59,240 nucleotides of DNA, from positions 1 to 59,240 of the forward strand of contig DYEX01000010.1 of the NCBI GenBank assembly GCA_020725525.1, read 5' to 3'. Below, in pieces: positions 32,829-41,644 of this stretch (positions are counted from its first letter, which is position 1; every line of letters begins with the position of its first letter). The translations under genes and the position numbers were made by a program. The notes below the pieces were generated by a model. That model was not told where the DNA came from. It made no database searches and worked only from the letters and a program-made list of their open reading frames with translations. Origin of the DNA: Desulfovirgula sp. (lineage in GTDB: Bacteria; Bacillota; Desulfotomaculia; Desulfotomaculales; Desulfovirgulaceae).

Positions 32829-33203
32829 CTAAAAGATTTCCGGCAATACCCGCCACAACAGGAATAGATAAATAACCAGCCCTGCGGCCATCAGGACCCA
32901 AAAAATCTCTTTCTGGCGGTTAAATCCTATGCCAATGTCAAACAATAAAATTCTGATCCCATTTAAGCCATGATAAAGAACTGCGGCAGCCAGCAGCAGA
33001 TCCAGTATTAAAAACAATGTACTGCCCATGAGGAAACCGAGCACACTATTAAAGGTCTCCGGTCCCCGCAGCAGGGAAGTACCCATCAGCACTATGTGCA
33101 AGATAATGTAAAAAACCAGTGCCAGTCCGGTAACCCGGTGGAACAACCAGGCCCACATGCCTACGGTATCCCACACCTGGCTTCTGTTTTTAAAGGTATA
33201 CAT
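32829..33203 (-). CDS. sdhC: Succinate dehydrogenase/fumarate reductase cytochrome b-type subunit (SdhC-like)
   Basis: The 124-residue protein has the SdhC signature MWAWLFHRVTGLALVFYIIL followed by HIVLMG, and AVLYHGLNGIRILLFDIG in the second and third helices. These histidines are candidate ligands for one or two b haems. It anchors the catalytic subunits and exchanges electrons with menaquinone. It sits between fumarase beta (about 100 bases upstream) and SdhD (20 bases downstream). Confidence 0.85.
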   Translation of the reverse strand: MYTFKNRSQVWDTVGMWAWLFHRVTGLALVFYIILHIVLMGTSLLRGPETFNSVLGFLMGSTLFLILDLLLAAAVLYHGLNGIRILLFDIGIGFNRQKEIFWVLMAAGLVIYLFLLWRVLPEIF

Positions 33204-33304
33204 TCTTCCACACGCTCCTGCTTGTTATTTGGAATTCCAATGTAACGGCATTTATTGCAGGTGGGCACCCTTTCCCCGGGGCGCCCACCCTGCGCCAAAG
33301 TTGC

Positions 33305-33892
33305 TCAAATGCCAAGCCTCTTATAAATATCCGCAAGCCTGTCCCGTGCCCGGGCCTTTACCTGGTAGTACATATTATTACCCTCCGAGTCCATTGCCAC
33401 GATAAGGGGGCCGAAATCCCTAACCCGGAACTTCCAGATGGCCTCAGGCATTAAATCTTCCCACCAAACTCCTTCAATGGCCTGGATTTTTTCCGTCTCC
33501 CAGGAAGCAGCGCCACCTACAATAGCCAGGTAACAACCACCGTATTTTTTCATGGCCTCCATGCTGGCTTCCATCATTCCTGCCTTACCGATGATTGCCC
33601 TCACCCCATACTGGCCCATTAAACCGGGAGTAAACCGGTCCATGCGGGAGCTGGTAGTAGTCCCAATGCAAACCTTTTCGTACCCGCCGTTTACCTTGCG
33701 CACGTTGGGTGCGGTATGAATACAGGCAGCACCGGTAAGATCGACCGGAGGCGGAACATTGTGCTCAAACATGCGTATGAGGTTGGCATCCCTTATACCG
33801 AAGATAGTGCCTTCTAAGAAGACTGTATCGCCGACCTTCAGCTTCCGGACATCTTCTTCCGATAAGGGCGTGGTCAGTCTGTACTCGGCCAT
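33305..33892 (-). CDS. fumB: Class I fumarate hydratase, beta (C-terminal) subunit
   Basis: The 195 residues match the C-terminal half of class I fumarases: LKVGDTVFLEGTIFGIRDAN, RMFEHNVPPPVDLTGAACIH, TTTSSRMDRFTPGLMGQYGV, and KAGMMEASMEAMKKYGGCYL. As in archaea and many Firmicutes the enzyme is split in two genes. With the alpha subunit it hydrates fumarate to malate. It starts 15 bases after the alpha subunit stop. Confidence 0.93.
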   Translation of the reverse strand: MAEYRLTTPLSEEDVRKLKVGDTVFLEGTIFGIRDANLIRMFEHNVPPPVDLTGAACIHTAPNVRKVNGGYEKVCIGTTTSSRMDRFTPGLMGQYGVRAIIGKAGMMEASMEAMKKYGGCYLAIVGGAASWETEKIQAIEGVWWEDLMPEAIWKFRVRDFGPLIVAMDSEGNNMYYQVKARARDRLADIYKRLGI

Positions 33893-33907
33893 GGTTATCC
33901 CTCCTTC

Positions 33908-34807
33908 TTAATACCCGAATTCCACCCGGCCACAGGCATCAATTTTCGCCCTGGCTCTTCTCGCCGGCCAGCACTGGATATTGACAGCCACCGGATTCTG
34001 GGTTATATGGGTATAGGCGTATTCAATGTTTAAGGCCAGGGCCGTGGTTTTTCCTCCCAAACCCATAGGCCCAATACCTAACTGATTAACTGCTTCGAGT
34101 AATTCTTCTTCCAGGGCCGCAATGTCGGGATCGTCATTCCGTGAACCTAAGGGACGGGTTACCGCAGCCAGCTTGGCCAGCTTGACACAGAGGTCGGCCG
34201 TACCTCCCAGTCCTACGCCTATCACAAACGGCGGACAGGGGTTGGCTCCTGCTTCCAGCACACTATCGATAATAAATTTCTTGACTCCCCGGATGCCCTC
34301 GGCAGGGATCAGCATCTTGAGAAAACTCATGTTCTCGGAACCGGAACCCTTGGGCACCATTAAGATCTCCAGGGTATCGTCATCTTTAACGAAATCCAGA
34401 TTGATTAAGGGAATGCGATAACCCGTACTGGTCTGGTGATTGGTTCTCTTAATGGGATGACAGACGCTGGAGCGCAATGGGTGCTCTACGGTAGCCCTTT
34501 CGGTACCGCGAATGATGGCCTCCTGCAGGCGCGGGATGTCAATATTAAGACGGCTGCCCACCTTTACAAAGTAAAGGGGAATACCTGTATCCTGGCAGAG
34601 CAGACGCTGCTTGTCATCGGATATGGCAATGGCTTCTAACATGGTGGATAAGACTTTCCTGGGAGTATCTTCCGTTTCTGTCTCATAAGCCTTTTGAAGG
34701 GCCCGCCGCACATCGGGGGGCAAGTCTTTAAGGGCTTTAATATAGAGACTTTTCGCCGTGTCCTCGACGATGGAATAAAGTTCCCCGTTAACAGATGCGG
34801 TTGTCAT
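33908..34807 (-). CDS. fumA: Class I fumarate hydratase, alpha (N-terminal) subunit
   Basis: The 299 residues carry the [4Fe-4S] domain. The three Cys ligands are expected in LLCQDTGIPLYFVKVG, SSVCHPIKRTNHQT and GANPCPPFVIGVGLGGT. The last blocks (GPMGLGGKTTALALNIEYAY) are also typical. It pairs with the beta subunit downstream. The start ATG 34807 follows GGGAGGTGGGCTAATTT. It is the first gene of a six-gene fumarate/succinate operon and makes it oxygen-sensitive. Confidence 0.93.
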   Translation of the reverse strand: MTTASVNGELYSIVEDTAKSLYIKALKDLPPDVRRALQKAYETETEDTPRKVLSTMLEAIAISDDKQRLLCQDTGIPLYFVKVGSRLNIDIPRLQEAIIRGTERATVEHPLRSSVCHPIKRTNHQTSTGYRIPLINLDFVKDDDTLEILMVPKGSGSENMSFLKMLIPAEGIRGVKKFIIDSVLEAGANPCPPFVIGVGLGGTADLCVKLAKLAAVTRPLGSRNDDPDIAALEEELLEAVNQLGIGPMGLGGKTTALALNIEYAYTHITQNPVAVNIQCWPARRARAKIDACGRVEFGY

Positions 34808-35073
34808 AAATTAGCCCACCTCCCAAAATTAATGAATTTTGAAGCCTGTCCATATTACCGCCGGGCTCCCACCTCCCTTTAGATCATTTTCCTGGAGCCC
34901 TCTGGGGCGGTCGAGCCACTGAAAATTTATCGCCGATATTACCTCCTAACTGGAGGGAACATTGATATGACATGTAAGGTCTTACCATGATTGGGATGCG
35001 CCCACTGCTCTCGCTCTGTATCTGGCTGCCCAAGAAGGCTCTACATCTCCATGCCAAAGGCGTTTAAACTTGC

Positions 35074-36480
35074 TTATGCTTGACCAGCCCACCCCGGGGC
35101 AGCTTGTCTTTCGGAGAAGAGAAATTTGTTCAGGAGAATACTCAAAACCCCCAGCACCACTCCGACCACCAGGGTGCCCACCAGGGATACCAGGCCGTGA
35201 TAGTGATACCAGAACAATAGATAAACTGTGGACACCATTATGGACATGAGCATCAGGGGGAAGGCCACCTTCAGGTAGCTTATGAAGGTGATGAGAACTC
35301 CCCTCTTTTCGGCCATGCCGATGACCACCACGTTGGCCGAGGCACCAATTACGGTACCGTTTCCACCCAGGCAAGCCCCCAGGGACAGCGCCCACCACAA
35401 AAGATCCAGATTACCCATCTGGCCCAGGCGCCCCATGTCATGGATCAGCGGGATCATGGTGGCTACGAAAGGAATGTTATCCACAAAGGCCGAGGCCAGG
35501 GCAGAAACCCACAGGATGAGCATGGCCGCCGGCATCAGCTGTCCCCGGGTGATTTCCAGGGAAAAGCGGGCCACAGCCTCGATGACGCCTACTTTCTCCA
35601 GAGCTCCCACCACGATGAACAGGCCCACGAAGAAGAAGATTACCGGCCATTCCACCGCGTGAAGGACGTGCTCAGGGTCCTCCCGGGTCAGGAGCAAAAG
35701 CAGGCTGGCACCCGACAGGGCAATAACCGACGACTCCAGGTGCAGGAACTGGTGCAGCACAAAACCGGCAATGGTAAGACACAGCACCACCAGACATTTT
35801 TTCAGCAGCACCGGGTCCTTGATTTCATCCTTTTCATTCATCCGCATGATTTTTTCTTGCAGTTCCGGCCGGGACACCAGCTGGCGGCGGTAGATAATGC
35901 GCAGGCAGAATATAGTCAGGATATAGATTACCACAACTACCGGCGTCAGGTTGATGACGAAATCCATGAACCCCAGGTGGGTCTGGCTGCCGATCATGAT
36001 GTTGGGCGGGTCGCCAATTAAAGTGGCCGTGCCGCCGATGTTGGAAGCAATGATTTCGGCAATCAGGAAGGGTATGGGGCTGATCTGCAGCTGGCCGGCA
36101 ATGGCAAAGGTAACCGGCACAATTAAAAGCACCGTGGTCACGTTATCCAGGAAAGCCGAAAGCACCGCCGTTACCAGGGAAAGGGCGGCCATGATGCGCA
36201 GGGGTTCTCCCTTTGCCCGGCGGGCTGCCTTGACGGCCAGGTATTCGAAAACCCCCGTGCGGCGGGTAATGCCCACAATGATCATCATACCGACCAGGAG
36301 GCCGATGGTGTTGAAGTCAACGGCGTGCACAGCCTCTTCGAGGTTCATGGTCCCGGTGAGGGCCAGAAGTGCGGCCCCCACCAGGGCAGCCACTGCCCGA
36401 TGAATTTTTTCCGAAACAATGACAGCGTAAGTTAGCAGGAATACGGCAGTGGCAAAGATAACCTGGACCTGCGCTGACAT
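35074..36480 (-). CDS. ArsB/NhaD-family (IT superfamily) ion transporter
   Basis: The 468-residue integral membrane protein has 11-12 helices with two inverted halves, each holding the hallmark loop (LSAFLDNVTTVLLIVPVTFA; LASAFVDNIPFVATMIPLIH). GGTATLIGDPPNIMIGS is characteristic of the ArsB/NhaD/CitM/SLC13 superfamily. It may carry a dicarboxylate, Na+/H+ or arsenite. Its position between fumarase/Sdh and TRAP genes favours an organic acid, by inference. ATG 36480 follows GAGGAGTGAGAAG. It follows the TRAP gene by 72 bases on the same strand. Confidence 0.75.
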   Translation of the reverse strand: MSAQVQVIFATAVFLLTYAVIVSEKIHRAVAALVGAALLALTGTMNLEEAVHAVDFNTIGLLVGMMIIVGITRRTGVFEYLAVKAARRAKGEPLRIMAALSLVTAVLSAFLDNVTTVLLIVPVTFAIAGQLQISPIPFLIAEIIASNIGGTATLIGDPPNIMIGSQTHLGFMDFVINLTPVVVVIYILTIFCLRIIYRRQLVSRPELQEKIMRMNEKDEIKDPVLLKKCLVVLCLTIAGFVLHQFLHLESSVIALSGASLLLLLTREDPEHVLHAVEWPVIFFFVGLFIVVGALEKVGVIEAVARFSLEITRGQLMPAAMLILWVSALASAFVDNIPFVATMIPLIHDMGRLGQMGNLDLLWWALSLGACLGGNGTVIGASANVVVIGMAEKRGVLITFISYLKVAFPLMLMSIMVSTVYLLFWYHYHGLVSLVGTLVVGVVLGVLSILLNKFLFSERQAAPGWAGQA

Positions 36481-36552
36481 CTTCTCACTCCTCATTAAAT
36501 CTGTGGCAAACTGCAGCACTTAAAAAATTTAATACCTGAATGTCCCAAAAAG

Positions 36553-38517
36553 CTATTGTATTTTTATATCGGCAGCACCTGCCCGCTGACGCCGAATGGT
36601 AACCATTTGCCATAATAACAACATGATCATCAGCACGAAGCCCATTATGTCTGTATAAACATCGGGCCAGCATAGCAATACCGCCGAGATGCCGGCAAGT
36701 ATCCTTTCTACCCAGTTAAGCTTGCGCAACTGGTAGCCCTGTGTAAACCCGGCTACCATATAAATCCCCAAAAAGGCGCCGGCAATAGCCCGGATGACTT
36801 CCGGAGTGGGGCCATTAAACAAGATTGGTGTATAGGCAAACAGGAAGGGAATGATGTATAACGGCTGGCCAAAGCGCACCGCCGTCCAGCCGGTTTTCAT
36901 GGGGTCTGCCTGGGCAATGGCAGCCCCGGCAAAAGCAGCCAGACATACGGGCGGGTTGATATTACCAATCAAGCTCATCCAGTAAACGATTAAATGGGCC
37001 GCCAACACTTCCACACCCAGTTCCTGCAAAGCCGGCACTGCAAGGACGGCCAGAATAACGTAGGAGGTGGTGGCGGTAATACCCATGCCCAGAACGTAAG
37101 CGGCGACACCGACCAGCAAAATGGCCACGGGCAATATCCCGCCGGAAAGGGCCAGCAGCAGGCTGGAGAACTTCAGGGCCAGTCCGGTGAGGTAGACAAC
37201 CCCGACAATGATGCCGATGGTACCGACCGTTGCCCCCACGGTCAGGGATTGAACCGTACCCTTAACCAGGGCGTCACCGATCTCCTTCAGCCCCATGCGG
37301 GTATCCTTGCGCACCCAACTTAGCGCCACGCAACCGACAATACCCCAGAAGGCGGTCGCCCCCGGCGAATAACCGTTCACCAACAAGTAAATGACCACTG
37401 CCACCGGAAGCAGGTAGTACCACCCCTGCTTCAGTTCGTGCCTGGGATCGGGCAGTTCACTTTTGGGCAACCCCGACAACCCCAGATTTCTGGCCTGATA
37501 GTCCACCATCAGGTACAGGTACATGTAATATAGTACGGCCGGCACAAAGCTCACCAGGGCGATATGCCAGTAAGAAATACCGGTGAATTCGGACATTACG
37601 AAGGCACCGGCTCCCATAATGGGAGGCATCAGCATGCCCCCGGTGGAAGCCACCGCTTCAATAGCTCCGGCCATATGGGGCTTGTAGCCCACCCTTTTCA
37701 TCAAAGGTATGGTGAAGGTGCCGGTGGTCACTACATTGGCCGCTGCGCTGCCGTTGATGGAACCCATCAGACCGGAAGCCACAATGGCCACTTTGGCCGG
37801 GCCGCCCCTGGCCCTGCCGAGCAGGCTATATGGAAAGTCAATAAAAAACTTCCCTGCCCCGGAAAACTCCAGGAATGTACCGAAAAGCATAAACATAAAT
37901 ACAAAATTGGCAAAAATGGCTGCCACGCCACCAAAAATCCCGTACAGGGAGGAAAAGAGGAAACCGGCTACACGGTGCAGGGTAAAACCTTTATGGGACA
38001 GTATGCCGGGGAAATAGGGGCCGAACAGGGCATAAATAACAAATATAACAGCAATTACCGCCAACACGTTACCGGTTACCCGGCGCGTGGCCTCAATGCA
38101 CAAAACAATGGCTATTAGCCCCATGATTAAATCGGGAGTGGTTACAAAACCAATGCGGTTGGCCATCTGGCCGTAGTTTATTACGAAATAAACGGTTACG
38201 ACTACGGCCAGCAGCGCCAGTATGCCATCCAGTACAGTTATGCGATCACGTGGGGATTTTTTGCTCGCCGGGTAAAGCAGCAGGCACAGGAAAACGGTTA
38301 TGCCCACGTAAATTCCGCGGTTAGCTTCAGGAGAAATAATGCCAAATTTCGACTGGTAAAGATAAAACAGGGCAAACAGGCCGGCTACAATAGCAACAAA
38401 CAAGCCAACGGGGCCAGTAAGAGTCCGCCTGGCTGAAGCCCCTTCATATTCTTCTACCATTTTTTCTATATCTTTACCCTCCGGCGGTGCAGGGCTGCTT
38501 GGCTGAGTCAGGAACAT
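36553..38517 (-). CDS. TRAP transporter fused permease (DctQM/TAXI type)
   Basis: The 654-residue protein combines the small (4-helix) and large (12-helix) TRAP subunits, as is usual when the binding protein is TAXI-type. Recognisable blocks are GAGKFFIDFPYSLLGRARGG, GLMGSINGSAAANVVTTGTF, EAVASTGGMLMPPIMGAGAF, and YVLGMGITATTSYVILAVLA. It uses the sodium or proton gradient to import an organic acid captured outside. It follows the TAXI gene by 98 bases that hold a tandem repeat. Confidence 0.9.
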   Translation of the reverse strand: MFLTQPSSPAPPEGKDIEKMVEEYEGASARRTLTGPVGLFVAIVAGLFALFYLYQSKFGIISPEANRGIYVGITVFLCLLLYPASKKSPRDRITVLDGILALLAVVVTVYFVINYGQMANRIGFVTTPDLIMGLIAIVLCIEATRRVTGNVLAVIAVIFVIYALFGPYFPGILSHKGFTLHRVAGFLFSSLYGIFGGVAAIFANFVFMFMLFGTFLEFSGAGKFFIDFPYSLLGRARGGPAKVAIVASGLMGSINGSAAANVVTTGTFTIPLMKRVGYKPHMAGAIEAVASTGGMLMPPIMGAGAFVMSEFTGISYWHIALVSFVPAVLYYMYLYLMVDYQARNLGLSGLPKSELPDPRHELKQGWYYLLPVAVVIYLLVNGYSPGATAFWGIVGCVALSWVRKDTRMGLKEIGDALVKGTVQSLTVGATVGTIGIIVGVVYLTGLALKFSSLLLALSGGILPVAILLVGVAAYVLGMGITATTSYVILAVLAVPALQELGVEVLAAHLIVYWMSLIGNINPPVCLAAFAGAAIAQADPMKTGWTAVRFGQPLYIIPFLFAYTPILFNGPTPEVIRAIAGAFLGIYMVAGFTQGYQLRKLNWVERILAGISAVLLCWPDVYTDIMGFVLMIMLLLWQMVTIRRQRAGAADIKIQ

Positions 38518-38563
38518 GCATCGCTTCCTCCTTTTTTTTGGGGGGGAGGGGAGCGGGCATAAA

Positions 38564-38611
38564 ACCCGCCCCTGCTTGAAGAAACTACCCGCCCCTGCTT
38601 GAAAAGAAACT
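38564..38611. repeat. Two-unit tandem repeat between TRAP genes
   Basis: ACCCGCCCCTGCTTGAA(AA)GAAACT is present twice back to back (38564-38586 and 38587-38611), the second with two extra A residues. It lies just after the TAXI gene stop and may be a recent duplication or part of an mRNA processing hairpin. Confidence 0.75.
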
Positions 38612-38615
38612 AATT

Positions 38616-39650
38616 TTAAGAAGAGCCGGATATATTGGGTGGAATAGTCATACCCTTTTCCTTAAAGAACTTCTCCGCTCCCGGATGGAGAGGTACTGCC
38701 AGCTTGTCCATTCCCAGCAGAGCATTTTGGAGCGTCATGTCCTCCCCGGCCTTGTGCGTTTGACGCAGTTTAGCCTGGCCGCTATCGGAATAAATGGCCT
38801 GGAGCATTTTGTAAACGGTTTCTTCAGGAACATCCTTATGAACTACCAGGTAGACGGGGTTATTGTAAAACTTTAAATCCTTTTCCTGACCTTTATAGGT
38901 ACCGCTTTTCACGTTTTGAACCAGGTAGAAGGGGTATTTTTGTCCAAACCCTTTTGCCTCCCCTTCGGCAGGAGCATCAATGATGTTAACGGGTGTCAGG
39001 GCCGAAACATCGGTAATAGCAGCCCATGGAACACGGGAAAAATACCCCATCACATCAATGGTACGGTTCTTCAATCCATCGGCCATATCTTCCGGGGGAA
39101 GGTACATTACCTTGACCTTATCCCACAGGCCCATATGTTTGAGGAAAGTCTCACCGAATATGGCTGCGCCAGAGCCCTGTGGTCCGATGGACACACGTTT
39201 TCCTGCAAAGTCAGCCACCGTCTTGATTCCACTTTCCTGCAAAGACACCCAGTGATACGCAGCATTCCAGGCAAAGGCGGCTACTCTGAAGTCCTGGATT
39301 TTTTGATCTTTAAAGAACTCCTGACCATTCCATGCCCAGTAAATTTCCGAAGCATTAGCCCAGGCCATATCGGTTTGCCCGGACTGAATCAGGCGCAAAT
39401 TCTCCGCCGAGCCGCCGCTGGTTTCCACGCTAATATCAATGCCTTGTTCTTTAACAATGCTTGCTATGGCCCCACCCATGGGATAATATGTTCCACCTGT
39501 TCCAGCTGTGGCAAAGCTGTAGGCCTTCTGGCTTCCCTGTCCAGCCTGATTTTCTCCCTCACCTTTTTTGCCGCATCCGCTAATACCAGCAGACAATAAA
39601 CCTATCACCAAAATTACCGTGAGGATCGCCACTACGGACCTGCTTTTCAT
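38616..39650 (-). CDS. TAXI-family TRAP solute-binding lipoprotein
   Basis: The 344-residue protein starts MKSRSVVAILTVILVIGLLS and has a lipobox (SAGISGC, Cys26), so it is a lipid-anchored external receptor. ATG 39650 is preferred over codons 19 residues upstream, since the signal sequence begins there. TAXI features include FATAGTGGTYYPMGGAIASI, QSGQTDMAWANASE, and GKRVSIGPQGSGAAIFGETF. The last 100 residues contain KFYNNPVYLVVHKDVPEE. It delivers a ligand to the fused permease; the neighbouring genes suggest a hydroxy- or sulfo-carboxylic acid. Confidence 0.9.
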   Translation of the reverse strand: MKSRSVVAILTVILVIGLLSAGISGCGKKGEGENQAGQGSQKAYSFATAGTGGTYYPMGGAIASIVKEQGIDISVETSGGSAENLRLIQSGQTDMAWANASEIYWAWNGQEFFKDQKIQDFRVAAFAWNAAYHWVSLQESGIKTVADFAGKRVSIGPQGSGAAIFGETFLKHMGLWDKVKVMYLPPEDMADGLKNRTIDVMGYFSRVPWAAITDVSALTPVNIIDAPAEGEAKGFGQKYPFYLVQNVKSGTYKGQEKDLKFYNNPVYLVVHKDVPEETVYKMLQAIYSDSGQAKLRQTHKAGEDMTLQNALLGMDKLAVPLHPGAEKFFKEKGMTIPPNISGSS

Positions 39651-39763
39651 TTTAATCTTCGCCTCCTTGAAACTATTTTTGACACCAAAACGACCCGTCC
39701 CAATCAATCGCTTCTCCCGGATTACCCCCCCTTTTCTGAACAGCTCTTTATTATAGCCCCACT

Positions 39764-40822
39764 TTAACCAGCACCCATTGCCTGGAGAAAAACTTCCCCT
39801 GCGGTCAATTTCCCCGAGCAGGTGGCCAGAATTTCGCTCACCAAAAGAATCGCTGCGTCCTCGGAACCCAGTTTGCCGCGCAAGAAACCGGAAAGATCCA
39901 GATCGATAATATCCCTGATGTTCCAGGAATCGGCAGCCACCCGCAGAACAGGTACAAAAGAATCAACCAGTGGTTGTCCTCCTGGGGTCGAAACAATAAG
40001 ATGGATCCCTGCAGAAACAACTTTCTCAGGAGCGAACCCATCAGAAACGGCTACATAAACTCCCGGGTTTTCAGGCAGCGCTTGCGGAAGAACAACAGTA
40101 CCCTCAATGGGAGCAGAACCCCACTGGTCTTCATTGTTAAGCTTGTCCGTGGCAAAAACGTTATCCCTACCCCTGCCAGCCATGGAAAAATGACGAGCTA
40201 AAATATCAGTCACCCCGGACCCGGTCGCCCGCCGGGCCAGCAATTTCAGAAGGGATTCTTCCATCTCTCCAAAATAGAGTGTACGGCCCCCCTCTTCCAC
40301 AAGCCGGTCAGAACACCTGTCGAAAACAGGCAGCAGCTTTCCCTCTTCTACTGCCATCCTGCCGGAAAAATCAAAAGCCACACACAACTTGTTCACTGAA
40401 ACCAGCTCTCGCCGGGTAGTGGATATATCGCGTTTCATTTCCACCGCTGCCTGGAAGGCTGCAGTCGAAGCCTGTCCAATACCCCCGTATTCCGGAAGCC
40501 TGATCAACCGGACTGGCCTGCCGGTAAGGGAAACAGAGTGAGCCAGGCTATCAACAACAGAATTATCAGACAAGTTTCCCGCTACGACAATTACCCCCCC
40601 AATGTTGGGGTTGGTGACAGCACCAATTAATGCGGCTCGAAGATAAGACTCTGTTCCCTGAGGACTGAACTGGCCTGGCAATCCGCTGACCAGTGTAATT
40701 CCTTGCACCATTCCTAACAATTGACGGCAGACATAACTCGCAAAAGAACCCAGGGGAACGACGCACAAATGATTGCGGATGCCTGCCGAACCGTCGGGTC
40801 TCATATATCCTAAAAATTCCAT
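39764..40822 (-). CDS. UxaA-family large-subunit-like hydrolase/lyase
   Basis: The 352 residues start MEFLGYMRPDGSAGIRNHLC, the standard opening of UxaA/GarD/SuyB large subunits (GYxRxDGxxGxRN). They end in the family tail (SWNIRDIIDLDLSGFL, LTAGEVFLQA). Internal identity to the second copy at 41645 is modest, and several blocks are shorter (about 30 residues less). No SAF small subunit adjoins it. It leads the TAXI-TRAP-permease gene series and has a GAGGTNNTACC site 20 bases upstream. It could be a dehydratase for a hydroxy acid imported by the transporter; the reaction is not known. Confidence 0.65.
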   Translation of the reverse strand: MEFLGYMRPDGSAGIRNHLCVVPLGSFASYVCRQLLGMVQGITLVSGLPGQFSPQGTESYLRAALIGAVTNPNIGGVIVVAGNLSDNSVVDSLAHSVSLTGRPVRLIRLPEYGGIGQASTAAFQAAVEMKRDISTTRRELVSVNKLCVAFDFSGRMAVEEGKLLPVFDRCSDRLVEEGGRTLYFGEMEESLLKLLARRATGSGVTDILARHFSMAGRGRDNVFATDKLNNEDQWGSAPIEGTVVLPQALPENPGVYVAVSDGFAPEKVVSAGIHLIVSTPGGQPLVDSFVPVLRVAADSWNIRDIIDLDLSGFLRGKLGSEDAAILLVSEILATCSGKLTAGEVFLQAMGAG

Positions 40823-40841
40823 GGTGCCCCTCCACAATATT

Positions 40842-40850
40842 GGTAATACC
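40842..40850. promoter_or_regulatory. GntR operator candidate upstream of the UxaA-like gene
   Basis: On the minus strand GAGGTATTACC matches GAGGTNNTACC, the word also found twice before suyA-like (41238-41276) and once before the dehydrogenase (44972-44982). GGT-N3-ACC is the palindromic core seen for FCD-type GntR regulators. It lies 20 bases before the start codon at 40822. Confidence 0.55.
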
Positions 40851-40972
40851 TCTTACCCCTGATGTTATAGATTATGCCAAAATTATATGTCCTTTGCAAT
40901 ATGCTTTCTAAACATTATAAATGCTTATTTTATTTAAACTTCTTAAATTGAAACTTTATGAGTTACCGGGAT

Positions 40973-41139
40973 ATGGAATCACGCAAATAAATTTGCCCGC
41001 CGTGCCGGAGGTTATATCCTTTCAGCACGATGGAAGCATGGGACACCTCTTTAACCGCTCCGGCTAAATTGTCAACCATTTCTCTAAAAGCCCTGGCCAC
41101 TTCTCCCACTTCATCGCGGGACGCGGATGCTATCTTTAC
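40973..41139 (-). pseudogene. HAMP-domain remnant of a chemotaxis receptor
   Basis: The minus strand reads VKIASASRDEVGEVARAFRE then MVDNLAGAVKEVSHASIVLK and a stop. The DEVGEVARAFREMVDNL stretch is the second helix of a HAMP domain, as in methyl-accepting chemotaxis proteins. It lacks a start, the receptor part and the signalling domain. Confidence 0.55.
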
Positions 41140-41197
41140 CGTCAGACACCCTTAATCCTGACCAAAATTTTTACCGGCTTCCATAAGAAAAAAGCAG

Positions 41198-41227
41198 TTG
41201 ACACCCGGCGGGAAACTAAAGTATAAT
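41198..41227 (+). promoter_or_regulatory. Promoter of the SuyAB-like operon
   Basis: TTGACA (41198-41203) and TATAAT (41222-41227) are both perfect consensus hexamers, separated by 18 bp. This very strong promoter would need repression, which the two adjacent operator copies can provide. Confidence 0.85.
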
Positions 41228-41237
41228 TTACCCAGTA

Positions 41238-41276
41238 GAGGTCATACCACATACCACTTTCCAGTGAGGTTCTACC
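41238..41276 (+). promoter_or_regulatory. Two operator copies overlapping the transcription start of the SuyAB-like operon
   Basis: GAGGTCATACC (41238-41248) and GAGGTTCTACC (41266-41276) are spaced 28 bp centre to centre, both followed by ACAT. They lie immediately downstream of the -10 box, where a bound regulator would block initiation or clearance. Both are palindromic at GGT-N3-ACC. Confidence 0.7.
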
Positions 41277-41360
41277 ACATAGGGAAGTGCCAAAAATTTT
41301 TCTCTTTTTAAAATTTATGGCCAGGCCTGGCTAACTAACCAATCAAGGGAGGAGGATACC

Positions 41361-41642
41361 ATGGCGGTAAAATTTTTTGTGCACCACGAGAAGGATACCG
41401 TAGGAGTCGCGGTGGCCGATATCAAAGCCGGTGAGACCGCCACCGGCTGGGTGATGGACACCGACGCTGAAATCACCGTGACGGCCCTCAACGACATTCC
41501 TCTGGGCCACAAGATTGCCCTTTGCGATATTCTCGCCGGCGACGCTGTAATCAAATATGGCGAATCCATCGGCAAAACTACCCAGGCCATCAAAAAAGGG
41601 GAACACGTGCACATCCATAACCTAAAGACTGCGAGGTGGTAA
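41361..41642 (+). CDS. suyA: SAF-domain small subunit, probable (2R)-sulfolactate sulfo-lyase subunit alpha
   Basis: The 93-residue protein is a single SAF domain: [60 protein letters not shown]. This is the small subunit of UxaA-type enzymes, which binds the catalytic iron site with the large subunit. SuyA of sulfolactate-degrading bacteria is an 8-kDa protein of this form, but the same domain heads altronate and galactarate dehydratases. The context (TSUP exporter, Ldh_2 dehydrogenase) favours SuyA. The start follows GGAGGAGGATACC. It overlaps the leader of the large subunit gene. Confidence 0.7.
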   Translation: MAVKFFVHHEKDTVGVAVADIKAGETATGWVMDTDAEITVTALNDIPLGHKIALCDILAGDAVIKYGESIGKTTQAIKKGEHVHIHNLKTARW

Positions 41643-41644
41643 AG

